A stretch of 30,061 bases of DNA from CAYWOS01 sp964459985 (GCA_964459985.1 CAYWOS010000033.1:1-30061), one strand, 5' to 3'. Counted from the stretch's first letter, positions 15,748-24,132 are shown. Made by a program: numbers and translations. The notes: generated by a model not told the origin, from the letters alone.

Positions 15748-17478
15748 TTACGCGGGCAAATCGTCCGGCGATTCCGTCGGAATAACGAACGAAAACGTGC
15801 TGCCGACGCCGGGCGCGCTTTCCAGCGCGATATCGACGTTCATCTTGCGCATGATCTCCCGGGCAATGGAAAGCCCCAGCCCGCTTCCCTTCCCGCTGTG
15901 GCTTTTTTCCGCTTGATGAAAGCGGTCGAACGCCAGCCGCCGCGTTTCCTCGTCCATGCCGATGCCGGTGTCCGCCACGTAAAAGCGCACGCCGTTTTCA
16001 GCGCGCCCGGCGCCCAGCGTCACCTCGCCGCCGCGGGGCGTGAACTTGCGCGCGTTGTCCAGAAATATGGTCAGCACCTGCGCCAGCCTGTCCTCGTTGG
16101 AGCGCACACAGGGCAGCGCGTCCCCGGGCAGGGCGCGGACAAAACGGATCTCTGCCTTTTCAAACAGCCGCGCGTTGCGGTCGTGCAAATCATAAATCAA
16201 TTCGTTGGGGTCGACGTTCTCGATGTCGAACGCCGCCGGGTTGGACTGCAGGCCCGACAATTCCAAAAGATCGTTGACCAGCCGCGACAGGCGCGTGACC
16301 TCGTCGGCGATGATGCCATAGTAGCGCATCCGGTCGTTTTCGTCGGTCACCAGCCCGTCCCGCAGGCCTTCCGCCAGCCCGCGCATCGAGGCGAGCGGCG
16401 TGCGCAATTCGTGCGATATATTCGCGACGTAATCGTACCGCGTCTTTTCGAGCCGTTCCTGCTCGGTGATGTCGCGGATGAGCGCCACCGTGCCGTTGTC
16501 CGTCCCCTCACCGCCGGCGGGCAGGCGGGACACGACGTATTCAAGCTGTCTGTCGCCCGTCACGAGCTTGCCCGACCAGCGCTCGCCCTCGCGCTTTTCG
16601 CGCAGCGCGCCGAACACTTCCTTGTACGCCCCCGAATCGGCGCTGCCGAGCAGGCGCGCGGCGGCGGCGTTCTCGTGCAGGATCCTGCCCTTGCCGTCCA
16701 CGGCGAGCACGCCCTCGCTGAGCCCCTCCAGCACCAGCGACATCGTTTCCTTTTCGTAGCGCAGATCGCGGATGGCGGACGTGATCGCGCCCGTGAGATG
16801 ATTGAACGCCTCGGCGATCTCGTTGATTTCGCCCGGCAGGTTATCGGGCAGCGTGACCTCCTCGCCGGCGATCAGGCGCGTCGCCGCCTCGGTGACGATG
16901 AGCGCCGGGCGGTACAGCCGGCGCGTGGAGAAGGACGCGGCGAGCGCGAGCATGACCAGCATGATCATCAGCGCCGTGAACATGCGCGTGCGCATGGAAA
17001 ACCCGGCGACCGACGACGCGCGCGTCGAGCGCCCGACCAGCACGTAGCCGTCCTGCGTCCTTTCGCCCACCATCACGAGCAGCGCGCCGCGATCGATCTG
17101 GCTGAGCGCCATCGACGGCATATCGGCCAGCCGCCCGACGAACGCGGCGACCCGCCGCCCCGCGATATAGGGCGCGGCGCGCTCGGTATAGGCGATGATC
17201 TGCGCGTCTTGATCCAGCAGGATCAGAAAGCCGCTTCCGAACGCCACCTCGGGATTGACGAACGCGCGCACCTCGCGGATCGTCGTCCGCCCGGCGGCGT
17301 AATCGGCCAAAAGCGCCTCGCCGGCGCGCAGATCGTCCGCCATTTCGTCCCGGCTGACGCTGACGGCATAATCATTGAACAGATAGCTGCCCAGCGCGAA
17401 AAAAAGCGCGGTGGACAACAGGATGCAGGCGAGCGGTATCACCAGCATCCTGGATTGATATTTGGGACGGCGCGCCAT
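15748..17478 (-). CDS. PhoR-like sensor histidine kinase (HAMP-PAS-HisKA-HATPase)
   Basis: 576-residue membrane sensor kinase. Helix 1 is about residues 11-33, then an extracytoplasmic domain (34-162), helix 2 (163-183), HAMP (184-237), PAS (about 245-340, with LEGLSEGVLAVDGKGRILHEN), HisKA with phospho-acceptor H356 in SHELRTPLAS, and HATPase_c with DTGIGMD and GKGSGLGLSIA. The ATG shares one base with the stop codon of the regulator gene (TGATG), so the pair is translationally coupled. The signal is unknown; PAS and the outer domain make cell-envelope, phosphate or redox cues all possible. Confidence 0.94.
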   Translation of the reverse strand: MARRPKYQSRMLVIPLACILLSTALFFALGSYLFNDYAVSVSRDEMADDLRAGEALLADYAAGRTTIREVRAFVNPEVAFGSGFLILLDQDAQIIAYTERAAPYIAGRRVAAFVGRLADMPSMALSQIDRGALLVMVGERTQDGYVLVGRSTRASSVAGFSMRTRMFTALMIMLVMLALAASFSTRRLYRPALIVTEAATRLIAGEEVTLPDNLPGEINEIAEAFNHLTGAITSAIRDLRYEKETMSLVLEGLSEGVLAVDGKGRILHENAAAARLLGSADSGAYKEVFGALREKREGERWSGKLVTGDRQLEYVVSRLPAGGEGTDNGTVALIRDITEQERLEKTRYDYVANISHELRTPLASMRGLAEGLRDGLVTDENDRMRYYGIIADEVTRLSRLVNDLLELSGLQSNPAAFDIENVDPNELIYDLHDRNARLFEKAEIRFVRALPGDALPCVRSNEDRLAQVLTIFLDNARKFTPRGGEVTLGAGRAENGVRFYVADTGIGMDEETRRLAFDRFHQAEKSHSGKGSGLGLSIAREIMRKMNVDIALESAPGVGSTFSFVIPTESPDDLPA

Positions 17479-18167
17479 CAGTCCGTCTCCGCCTTATAGC
17501 CCACGCCGTAGACCGATTTGATGACGATCGAAGTGTTCTCGGGCATTTTTTTGCGGATGCGCTTGATGCTGGTATCCACGACGCGCGTGTCGCCGTTGAA
17601 CTCGAAGCCCCAGATGCTGTCCAGCAGCTGCTCGCGCGTGAACACCTGCCGGGGGTGGCTCGCCATCAGGTGCAGAATCTCGACCTCCTTGGGCGACAAG
17701 AGCACGTTTTCACCGTCCACCTTGACCTCGTAACAGGCGAGATTGACGGACGTGTTGCCGACGGTCAGGAGATTCTGCTCGGGCGAAACGAGCATTTGAT
17801 TCATGCGGCGGAAGATCACCTGAATGCGCGAAACGATCTCGCGCGGGCTGAAGGGCTTGACGATGTAGTCGTCGGCGCCCAGCGCGAAGCCGAGCAGTTT
17901 GTCGACCTCCTCGCCCTTGGCGGTCAGCATGATCACCGGCGTCGTCCCCGCCGCGCGGATATCGCTGCACACCTGCGTGCCCGAGCGTCCGGGCATCATG
18001 ATGTCCAGAATGACGAGATCGGGGCGCATCCGGTTGAAGGCCTCCATCACGTCGTCGCCGCGAAACACCGAATAGACCTCGTACCCCTCGCGGTTGAGAT
18101 AGATGCGGAGGGATTCGTGGATGCCGATCTCGTCGTCGGCGATCAAAATGAGCTTCTTTTTGTTCAT
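17478..18167 (-). CDS. OmpR/PhoB-family response regulator
   Basis: 229-residue transcriptional regulator. The receiver domain carries D11-D12, phospho-acceptor D55 (VILDIMMPG), T in VIMLTAKG, and K in DDYIVKPFSPRE. The winged-helix output domain covers about residues 130-229 (LSPKEVEILHLM, REQLLDSIWGFEF, DTRVVDTSIKRIRKK, VYGVGYK). It is first in its operon, with the kinase directly after it, and its own promoter lies about 50 bases upstream. Confidence 0.96.
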   Translation of the reverse strand: MNKKKLILIADDEIGIHESLRIYLNREGYEVYSVFRGDDVMEAFNRMRPDLVILDIMMPGRSGTQVCSDIRAAGTTPVIMLTAKGEEVDKLLGFALGADDYIVKPFSPREIVSRIQVIFRRMNQMLVSPEQNLLTVGNTSVNLACYEVKVDGENVLLSPKEVEILHLMASHPRQVFTREQLLDSIWGFEFNGDTRVVDTSIKRIRKKMPENTSIVIKSVYGVGYKAETD

Positions 18168-18218
18168 CGCCCTCGCCTGCTTTCCGTCCTGAAAACGTGC
18201 CGTTTGTCACGCGAGGAA

Positions 18219-18247
18219 ATTATACCACACGCGCGCGCCGGCGGCAA
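18219..18247 (-). promoter_or_regulatory. Promoter of the OmpR-type two-component operon
   Basis: Read on the minus strand: TTGCCG (18247-18242), 17-base spacer, TATAAT (18224-18219), with an upstream TG giving an extended -10 (TGGTATAAT). It lies in the 99-base gap after the TIGR04086-type gene. Confidence 0.72.
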
Positions 18248-18266
18248 GCGATGCCATTCTGATGCC

Positions 18267-18689
18267 CTATTTGGCCGCTTTCGCCGCCTTTTTCGGCTCG
18301 AGCCCGCTGATCAGCATGCCCGTCAGCCCGCCCACCGCGATGCCGGTGAGCAAATCGATCAGATAATCCACGAGCGTCATGCGCTGCCCCGACAAAAGCA
18401 CGTACAGCGTCACGCCCACGCCCATGTAGATCAGCCCCAGCAGCGCGCCCTGCATCGTCCCGCGCCGATCGCCTCGGCAGACGGCGGCGCGCGCGCCCAG
18501 CGCCACCGAAACGAGCTTGATCAGTTGATTGACGACGCGGATCGCGCCGTCGCTCATGCCAAACAGCGCGATGATGAGCGCGAACACGATCACCGAGATC
18601 GCCGTGGTCAATACGGCGATCAGCACGCCCTTGATCAGCGCCGGGCATTCCCCGCGCCTTCGGCGGCGCAAAACCGTGCGAGTCGACAT
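18267..18689 (-). CDS. TIGR04086-type (DUF3792) membrane protein
   Basis: 140-residue integral membrane protein with about four helices (LIKGVLIAVLTTAISVIVFA; NQLIKLVSVALGARAAV; GALLGLIYMGVGVTLYVLL; YLIDLLTGIAVGGLTGMLIS) and a basic N-terminus rich in Arg. It matches the pattern of the TIGR04086 family found across Clostridia, whose function is unknown. The start at 18689 has an excellent SD on its strand (AAGGGAGGTG, 9 bases upstream); a longer open frame running back into dnaJ is not coding. It begins 59 bases after dnaJ with no obvious terminator, so heat-shock co-transcription is possible. Confidence 0.72.
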   Translation of the reverse strand: MSTRTVLRRRRRGECPALIKGVLIAVLTTAISVIVFALIIALFGMSDGAIRVVNQLIKLVSVALGARAAVCRGDRRGTMQGALLGLIYMGVGVTLYVLLSGQRMTLVDYLIDLLTGIAVGGLTGMLISGLEPKKAAKAAK

Positions 18690-18748
18690 AAAAACGCACC
18701 TCCCTTGCACACAAACGTATGAGCGGGAGGCGCAGGATATGCGGAGGA

Positions 18749-19882
18749 TCAGTTGAACAGATCCTTCATTTTGTCCAGAAAGCTCTTGCGGTTTTCGTAC
18801 TCGCGGCCGCTCGAGGCGTCGTCGAACTGGCGCAGCAGCTCCTTTTGCTTTTCGCTCAAGCGCTTGGGGATCTCCACGCGGATATGCAGCACGAGATCGC
18901 CCCGGAAATTGGTGCGAAGCTGCTGCACGCCCTGCCCGCGCAGGCGGAATTCGGCGTCGTTCTGCGTGCCCTCGGGGATATGGAACGCCGTCTTGCCGCC
19001 GCCCAGCGCCGGCACGTCGATGTCCGCGCCCAGCGCCGCCTGCGTGAAGGAGACGGGCACGTCCAGATGCAGGTTCGCGCCCTCGCGCCTGAACATTTTG
19101 TGCGGGCGCACGGTGATCTGGATGTACAAATCGCCGCTCGGGCCGCCGTTCCTGCCCGGCTCGCCCTGCCCGTTCATCACGATGGTCTGGCCGTTGTCGA
19201 TGCCGGCGGGCACCTTGACGCTCGCCGTGCGGCGCTTGCGCACGCGCCCCGCGCCGCCGCAGCCCGGGCATTTGTCGGTGACGATCCTGCCCGTGCCGCC
19301 GCAGGTGCCGCAGGTGCGCACCGTGACCATGAATCCGCCGCTCACGCGCACCTGACCCGTGCCTTTGCAGGTGGGGCAGGCCTTGGGCTGCGTGCCCGGC
19401 TTGGCGCCCGAGCCGTGGCAGGTATCGCAGTTCTCGCTGCGCGTGAACTCAAAGGATTTCTCGCAGCCGAACGCCGCCTCCTCAAAGCCGATGCGCAGAT
19501 CGTACCGCAAATCGTTGCCCTGCTGCGGCGCGTTGCGGCGCTGCGACGCGCCGCCCATGCCGCCGCCGAACAGCTGATCAAAGATATCGCCCATGCCGCC
19601 CATGCCGCCGAAGCCCGAAAAATCAAACCCGCCCGCGCCGCCGCCCATGCCCGCCGTCGGGTCTTCATGCCCGAAGCGGTCGTAGCGCGCGCGTTTGTCG
19701 GCGTCGGAGAGCACTTCGTTCGCCTCGTTCAATTCCTTGAAGCGTTCCTCGGCGGTTTTGTCGTTGGGGTGCAGATCGGGATGGCATTCCTTGGCGAGCT
19801 TGCGGTACGCCTTTTTGATATCCTCCGCGCTCGCGTTCCTGTCGACGCCCAGCACCTCGTAATAATCACGTTTTGTCGCCAT
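18749..19882 (-). CDS. dnaJ: Chaperone DnaJ (Hsp40)
   Basis: 377-residue co-chaperone that delivers clients to DnaK and stimulates its ATPase. The J domain is residues 5-70 with the HPD motif at 34-36, followed by a Gly/Phe-rich linker (about 75-120). The zinc-binding domain has four CxxCxGxG repeats (CDTCHGSG, CPTCKGTG, CGTCGGTG, CPGCGGAG), and the two C-terminal beta domains end in KMKDLFN. It is full-length and intact. It lies 198 bases after dnaK, with hairpins in that gap. Confidence 0.98.
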   Translation of the reverse strand: MATKRDYYEVLGVDRNASAEDIKKAYRKLAKECHPDLHPNDKTAEERFKELNEANEVLSDADKRARYDRFGHEDPTAGMGGGAGGFDFSGFGGMGGMGDIFDQLFGGGMGGASQRRNAPQQGNDLRYDLRIGFEEAAFGCEKSFEFTRSENCDTCHGSGAKPGTQPKACPTCKGTGQVRVSGGFMVTVRTCGTCGGTGRIVTDKCPGCGGAGRVRKRRTASVKVPAGIDNGQTIVMNGQGEPGRNGGPSGDLYIQITVRPHKMFRREGANLHLDVPVSFTQAALGADIDVPALGGGKTAFHIPEGTQNDAEFRLRGQGVQQLRTNFRGDLVLHIRVEIPKRLSEKQKELLRQFDDASSGREYENRKSFLDKMKDLFN

Positions 19883-19912
19883 GATGACCTCGTTTATCAG
19901 GAGTACGGGTTC

Positions 19913-19951
19913 GCGGGGAAGGGGCTTTCAAGTCAAAAGCCTCTCCCCCGC
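19913..19951 (-). promoter_or_regulatory. Long hairpin in the dnaK-dnaJ intergenic region
   Basis: Plus-strand bases 19913-19928 pair with 19936-19951 around a 7-base loop: GCGGGG/CCCCGC, one A-C mismatch, then AGGGGCTTT/AAAGCCTCT with one wobble. That is about 15 of 16 pairs. There is no T-run on the minus strand after it, and dnaJ starts about 30 bases further on. A second inverted repeat (CGGGAAG/CTTCCCG, 20005-20011 with 20024-20030) lies in the same gap. The likely role is mRNA processing, stability or partial attenuation of dnaJ; it could also be a dispersed palindromic element. Confidence 0.6.
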
Positions 19952-20080
19952 GCCCTGCCGAAAACCATTCATGTTGAGGGAAGCATTCTCATCCATCCGG
20001 GCTGCGGGAAGACGCCGAAACACCTTCCCGTCCGTTCCGCGAGACCGCTTCACCCGGGTAAGCGCCGGTAAAAACGATCC

Positions 20081-21913
20081 TTACTTCACGTCGCCGTCGG
20101 CGTTGAAGGAGCCGTCCTCGTTCTGCGTGCCGGCGTCGGGGCCGGGCTGGCCGCCCATATCGGGGCCGCCGGGCTGACCGCCCTGCTGCTGGTAGAGCTT
20201 GCCGAAGATGGCGTACACCTTTTGCGTCAGTTCTTCCATCGCGGTCTTGATCTGCGCGGCGTCGTTGCCCTCGCGCACCTTCTTAAAGGCGTCGATCTCG
20301 CCCTGCACAATCGCCTTGTCCTCCTCGGACAGCTTTTCGCCGTTGTCCTTGAGCTGCTTTTCCAATTCGTAAATCAGGCTGTCGGCGTGGTTGAGCGTTT
20401 CGATTTCATCCTTTTTCGCCTTGTCCGCCTCGGCGAACTGCTCGGCTTCCTTGACGCGCGCCTGAATCTCCTCCTCCGTCATGTTGGTGGAGGCGGTGAT
20501 GGTGACCTTCTGCTCGTTGCCCGTGCCCAGATCCTTGGCGGAAACGTTGACGATGCCGTTGCGGTCGATATTGAAAGTGACCTCGATCTGCGGCACGCCG
20601 CGCGGCGCGGCGGGAATGCCCGTCAGCTGGAAGCGGCCCAGCGTCTTGTTGTCGTACGCCATCGGACGCTCGCCCTGCAAAACGTGGATTTCCACGGTGG
20701 ACTGGCCGTCGGCGGCGGTGGAGAACACCTGCGATTTGGTGGTGGGGATGGTGGTGTTGCGGTCGATCAGGCGGGTGAAAATGTGGCCTTCGGTTTCAAG
20801 CCCCAGCGAAAGCGGCGTCACGTCGAGCAGCAGCACGTCCTTGACCTCGCCGCCCAGCACGCCGCCCTGAATGGCCGCGCCGATGGCGACGCACTCGTCG
20901 GGGTTGATGCCCTTGAAGGGCTCCTTGCCGGTGATCTTTTTAACCGCCGTCTGCACGGCGGGAATGCGCGTCGAGCCGCCGACCAGAATCACCTTGTCGA
21001 TCTTGTCCGCCGTCAGTCCGGCGTCGCGGAGCGCGTTCTGCATCGGGCCGATGGTCTTTTCGACGAGATCGGCGGTCAGCTCGTCAAACTTGGCGCGGGT
21101 GAGCGTCAGATCCAGATGCTTGGGGCCGTTGGCGTCCGCCGTGATGAAGGGCAGGTTGATGTTGGTGGTCATCGCGCCCGAAAGCTCGATCTTCGCCTTC
21201 TCGGCCGCTTCCTTGAGGCGCTGATACGCCATGCGGTCCTTCTTGAGATCAATACCGTTTTCCTTCTGGAAGGTATCGGAAATGTAATTGATCAGGCGAT
21301 CGTCAAAATCGTCGCCGCCCAGATGCGTGTCGCCGCCCGTGGCGAGCACTTCAAACACGCCGTCGCCGATCTCGAGAATCGACACGTCGAACGTGCCGCC
21401 GCCCAGATCGTACACAAGGATCTTATGCGCCTCTTCCTTGTCCAGACCGTACGCCAGCGACGCCGCCGTCGGCTCGTTGATGATGCGCAGCACTTCCATA
21501 CCGGCGATGCGGCCGGCGTCCTTGGTCGCCTGACGCTGGCTGTCGGAGAAGTACGCCGGCACGGTGATGACCGCCTGCGTGACCGTTTCGCCAAGATACG
21601 CCTCGGCGTCGGTCTTGAGCTTTTGCAGGACCATGGCGCTGATTTCCTGCGGCGTATACTGCTTGCCGTCGATGGTCACCTTGTCCGCCGTGCCCATTTT
21701 GCGCTTGATGGACGCGATGGTGCGCTCGGGGTTGGTGATGGCCTGACGCTTGGCGATCTGCCCGACAAGGCGCTCGCCCTCCTTGGTGAACGCCACGACG
21801 GACGGCGTAGTGCGCGCGCCCTCGGCGTTGGCGATGACGACCGGCTCGCCGCCCTCCATGACGGCGACGCAGCTGTTGGTGGTTCCCAGATCAATACCGA
21901 TAATCTTACTCAT
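20081..21913 (-). CDS. dnaK: Chaperone DnaK (Hsp70)
   Basis: 610-residue Hsp70. The start at 21913 has GGAGG 8 bases upstream on its strand; six extra in-frame codons before it are not needed. Nucleotide-binding domain: IGIDLGTTNSCVAV (5-18), VPAYFSDSQRQATKDA, VYDLGGGTFDVS and VGGSTRIPAV. Linker: DVLLLDVTPLSLG. Substrate-binding domain: NTTIPTTKSQVFSTA, followed by the helical lid. The tail is Gly/Pro-rich with GGQPGGPDMGGQ and ends NADGDVK rather than in the usual run of acidic residues. It follows grpE after 75 bases. Confidence 0.98.
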   Translation of the reverse strand: MSKIIGIDLGTTNSCVAVMEGGEPVVIANAEGARTTPSVVAFTKEGERLVGQIAKRQAITNPERTIASIKRKMGTADKVTIDGKQYTPQEISAMVLQKLKTDAEAYLGETVTQAVITVPAYFSDSQRQATKDAGRIAGMEVLRIINEPTAASLAYGLDKEEAHKILVYDLGGGTFDVSILEIGDGVFEVLATGGDTHLGGDDFDDRLINYISDTFQKENGIDLKKDRMAYQRLKEAAEKAKIELSGAMTTNINLPFITADANGPKHLDLTLTRAKFDELTADLVEKTIGPMQNALRDAGLTADKIDKVILVGGSTRIPAVQTAVKKITGKEPFKGINPDECVAIGAAIQGGVLGGEVKDVLLLDVTPLSLGLETEGHIFTRLIDRNTTIPTTKSQVFSTAADGQSTVEIHVLQGERPMAYDNKTLGRFQLTGIPAAPRGVPQIEVTFNIDRNGIVNVSAKDLGTGNEQKVTITASTNMTEEEIQARVKEAEQFAEADKAKKDEIETLNHADSLIYELEKQLKDNGEKLSEEDKAIVQGEIDAFKKVREGNDAAQIKTAMEELTQKVYAIFGKLYQQQGGQPGGPDMGGQPGPDAGTQNEDGSFNADGDVK

Positions 21914-21988
21914 GTTGATATCCTCCCGCATGATGATTGATTGCTTTATATCGTGAAAATGCCGTATGGCATGGACACGCGCGTTATG

Positions 21989-22558
21989 TTATTCCGGGAC
22001 GACCTTGACGGCGGCGTGACGCAGCACGGCGTTCCCCAGCGCGTAGCCCTTTTGCAGGACTTCGCAAACCGTTCCCGGCTCGCCGTCCCCGGCCGCTCCC
22101 TGCATCACGGCGTTCTCGCGCATGGGATCGAACTTTTCGCCCCTGCGGTCGATCACGGTAACGCCGCGCTTTTGCAGCGCGTCGCACAGCTGCTTATGCA
22201 CCATCTGAACGCCGGTGTGCAGCGCCTCGTCCTGCGAGGGCGCGGCGAGCGCGCGCTCCAGATTGTCGAGCACGGGCAAAAGCGTTTTGATGAACTCCTT
22301 CGCGCCGTCCTCGAACGCGTCGGCGCGCACCGATTGATTGCGGCGGCGGAAATTGTCGAAATCGGCCTGAACGCGCTGGGCGAGGTTCAGGTATTCGTCC
22401 GCCTTTTTCGCCGCGTCCTCGAGTTTTGCCTGCGTCTGCGCAAGCGCGGCGTCGCGCGGATCGGGTTCGGAGGCTACTTCCTCCTGCGCGATCGTCCCTT
22501 CCTCCGTCACGGGCGCTTCGGGCGCGTCCTTGACGGACTTTTTGTCTTTCTTCGCCAT
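21989..22558 (-). CDS. grpE: Nucleotide exchange factor GrpE
   Basis: 189 residues from ATG 22558 (GGAGG 5 bases upstream). An in-frame ATG at 22570 also has GGAGG, 9 bases away, so two starts four codons apart are both plausible. The N-terminal part is acidic and disordered, then comes a long coiled coil (about 55-110) with the family core RVQADFDNFRRRNQ, then LLPVLDNLERAL and the C-terminal beta domain (GEKFDPMRENAVMQ, EVLQKGYALGNAVLRHAAVKV). It releases ADP from DnaK. It lies 38 bases after hrcA. Confidence 0.97.
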   Translation of the reverse strand: MAKKDKKSVKDAPEAPVTEEGTIAQEEVASEPDPRDAALAQTQAKLEDAAKKADEYLNLAQRVQADFDNFRRRNQSVRADAFEDGAKEFIKTLLPVLDNLERALAAPSQDEALHTGVQMVHKQLCDALQKRGVTVIDRRGEKFDPMRENAVMQGAAGDGEPGTVCEVLQKGYALGNAVLRHAAVKVVPE

Positions 22559-22596
22559 ACGTTCCTCCATTGGAATCGTCCTCCGATTCGCTGTTC

Positions 22597-23613
22597 TTAT
22601 TCGCACAGAAGCTCGGTGAGCGCTTCGCTGACGGCGGCGAGCGTCGAGAGCACCTGCATGTAGGGCATCCGCGTGGGGCCGATCACGCTGATCGTGCCGC
22701 GATGATCGCCGAAGGCGTCGTAGCTCGCCGAAACGACGCTGCACTCGTGCATCTCGGGAATGCCCGTTTCCGGCCCGATATGCACCGCGATCCTGCCCGT
22801 GGCGTCGGTAATGAGCGAGATCAGATCGCGCCGCGCGTCGAGCGCCGAAAGGAAGGCGCGCGCCTTGTCCACATCGGAATACTCGGGATACTTCAGGATG
22901 TTGTGCGAGCCGCCGACCGCCACGGTATCGGACGAATTCTGCCTTTCCATCTGCGAGGCGAGATCGGAAATGCCCTGAAGCACCTTGGCGTTCGCGCCGG
23001 CGTGCCGGCTCAAATCGCGCAGCATATCCTGCACCTCGCCCAGCGTATGCCCCGAGAGGCGCTCGGTCATCATACGGCTGATGGCGTACAGCGCGTCCGC
23101 GTCGAGCGTTTCGCTCACGCGGATCACGGTGTCGCGGATGGCGCCCGAATCGGTCACGATGACCAGGAGCGCCGAGCCGCGCGGCATGGGCACGAGCTGC
23201 AGGCAGGAAATGCGCATTTCGCTTTGCCTGGGCATGACGACGACGGCGGTGTAATGCGTCATATCGGCCAGCGCCTGCGCCGTGGATGCGACGACGTCCT
23301 CCATCTGGCGAAGCCGTTCCGCGAAGAGGCGCTTGATTTCGCCGTCCGCCTGCGGCATGGCGTCCCCGCCGCCCAGCAGCGCGTCGACATACAGCCGGTA
23401 CGCTTTGAGGCTGGGCACGCGCCCGGCGGACACGTGCGGCTGCTCCAGATACCCCAGCGCCTCCAGATCGCTCATTTCGTTGCGGATGGTGGCGCTGGAC
23501 AGGCTCGTTTCGTACTTGCGCGAGATCGTCCGCGAACCGACCGGCATGGCGGTGAGGATGTAGTCCTCGATGATCTCGTGGAGAATGCGCAGCTTGCGCT
23601 CGTCCATCCGCAC
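22597..23613 (-). CDS. hrcA: Heat-inducible transcription repressor HrcA
   Basis: About 338 residues, repressor of class I heat-shock genes through CIRCE. The start is taken as GTG 23613 (AAAGGAAG about 8 bases upstream); ATG 23607, two codons later, is the alternative. The frame is open back through the CIRCE and promoter, but that part cannot be translated from this transcript. N-terminal winged helix: ERKLRILHEIIEDYI, PVGSRTIS, SSATIRNEMSDLEALGYLEQPH, SAGRVPS. C-terminal HrcA domain follows, ending SVIGPTRMPYMQVLSTLAAV. It is the first gene of the operon and binds its own promoter region. Confidence 0.97.
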   Translation of the reverse strand: MRMDERKLRILHEIIEDYILTAMPVGSRTISRKYETSLSSATIRNEMSDLEALGYLEQPHVSAGRVPSLKAYRLYVDALLGGGDAMPQADGEIKRLFAERLRQMEDVVASTAQALADMTHYTAVVVMPRQSEMRISCLQLVPMPRGSALLVIVTDSGAIRDTVIRVSETLDADALYAISRMMTERLSGHTLGEVQDMLRDLSRHAGANAKVLQGISDLASQMERQNSSDTVAVGGSHNILKYPEYSDVDKARAFLSALDARRDLISLITDATGRIAVHIGPETGIPEMHECSVVSASYDAFGDHRGTISVIGPTRMPYMQVLSTLAAVSEALTELLCE

Positions 23614-23681
23614 CCGGCTCGCTTCCTTTCGTCGTTTCGGGCGTCGTCCGCCGCGTCCCGCGGCGTCCCCCTGCCCGTCTG

Positions 23682-23708
23682 TTAGCACTCTCGTCCGTCG
23701 AGTGCTAA
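23682..23708. promoter_or_regulatory. CIRCE operator (perfect)
   Basis: TTAGCACTC (23682-23690), 9 bases, GAGTGCTAA (23700-23708): an exact match to the CIRCE consensus bound by HrcA. It begins about 10 bases downstream of the -10 box of the hrcA promoter, so it spans the transcription start region and the early leader. Confidence 0.98.
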
Positions 23709-23718
23709 CCACGGACAT

Positions 23719-23747
23719 AGCATAACACGAATGCCCTTGCTTGTCAA
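23719..23747 (-). promoter_or_regulatory. Sigma-A promoter of the hrcA-grpE-dnaK-dnaJ operon
   Basis: On the minus strand: TTGACA (23747-23742), exactly 17 bases, TATGCT (23724-23719). CIRCE follows directly, which explains HrcA control. Confidence 0.92.
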
Positions 23748-24032
23748 TAGCTTGGCGAAAAATATCTGCGTCATGCTGACAATATCTGCGGCAAAGGCAA
23801 GGCGATTCCGCCCGTACGCTCCCCGTCCGCAAACATGCCGCGCCCCCGCGCCGACATCCGTTTACGCGCCGCGTGCGATCGCTTCCTCACGCTCCCGAAC
23901 GTACACTTGCCTCCGCGCTCATATGCCGCGTCCGTCCGCGCCGGACGCACAAATTCGCGATCCTTATTTAATATGATAGAAAACACGCGCGGAGACGACG
24001 GCGATCGGTCATATTTCGGCGTTTCGTCACAT
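23748..24032. other. Non-coding gap upstream of hrcA, with a paired direct repeat
   Basis: 285 bases between the hrcA promoter and the terminator of the AbrB-type gene. The one structure I see is AATATCTGCG at 23761-23770 repeated exactly at 23781-23790 (10-base units, 10-base spacer), 14 bases upstream of the hrcA -35 box. The rest is GC-rich with an AT-rich patch near 23950-23985. Short open frames here have no SD and no recognisable product, and no tRNA-like fold was noticed. Confidence 0.5.
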
Positions 24033-24057
24033 AAAAAGCCACGGGCAGAGCCCGTGG
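24033..24057 (-). terminator. Terminator of the AbrB-type gene
   Basis: CCACGGGC (24039-24046), 3-base loop, GCCCGTGG (24050-24057). Read on the minus strand the perfect 8-bp stem is followed by CTTTTTAT. It lies about 75 bases beyond the stop codon at 24133. Confidence 0.9.
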
Positions 24058-24132
24058 TTCGCCGAACGGCGGAAACGGCAATCAAAGCGTCGTTTTCGGC
24101 GCGCGTAAATCACGCCCGCGCGCCGTCCGGCG

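Noticed and set aside
15898..17499. 533-codon plus-strand frame opposite the PhoR-like kinase
   Set aside because: A shadow of the intact kinase gene; low-complexity Arg/His/Gln content and no recognisable domain.
18267..19271. 334-codon minus-strand frame that would fuse the TIGR04086 protein to an upstream segment inside dnaJ
   Set aside because: The upstream part is dnaJ in another frame. An excellent SD and ATG at 18689 mark the true start.
20222..21940. 572-codon plus-strand frame opposite dnaK
   Set aside because: It is the reverse reading of a clear dnaK gene. There is no SD or domain, and codon periodicity follows the minus strand.
21956..21972. Small stem ATGCC/GGCAT with T4 on the minus strand between grpE and dnaK
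   Set aside because: A 5-bp stem is too weak to call a terminator, and dnaK must be transcribed through it.
23951..23990. TATGAT in an AT-rich patch at 23972-23977
   Set aside because: There is no -35 at 16-18 bases and no gene downstream on that strand; it probably reflects local AT content.
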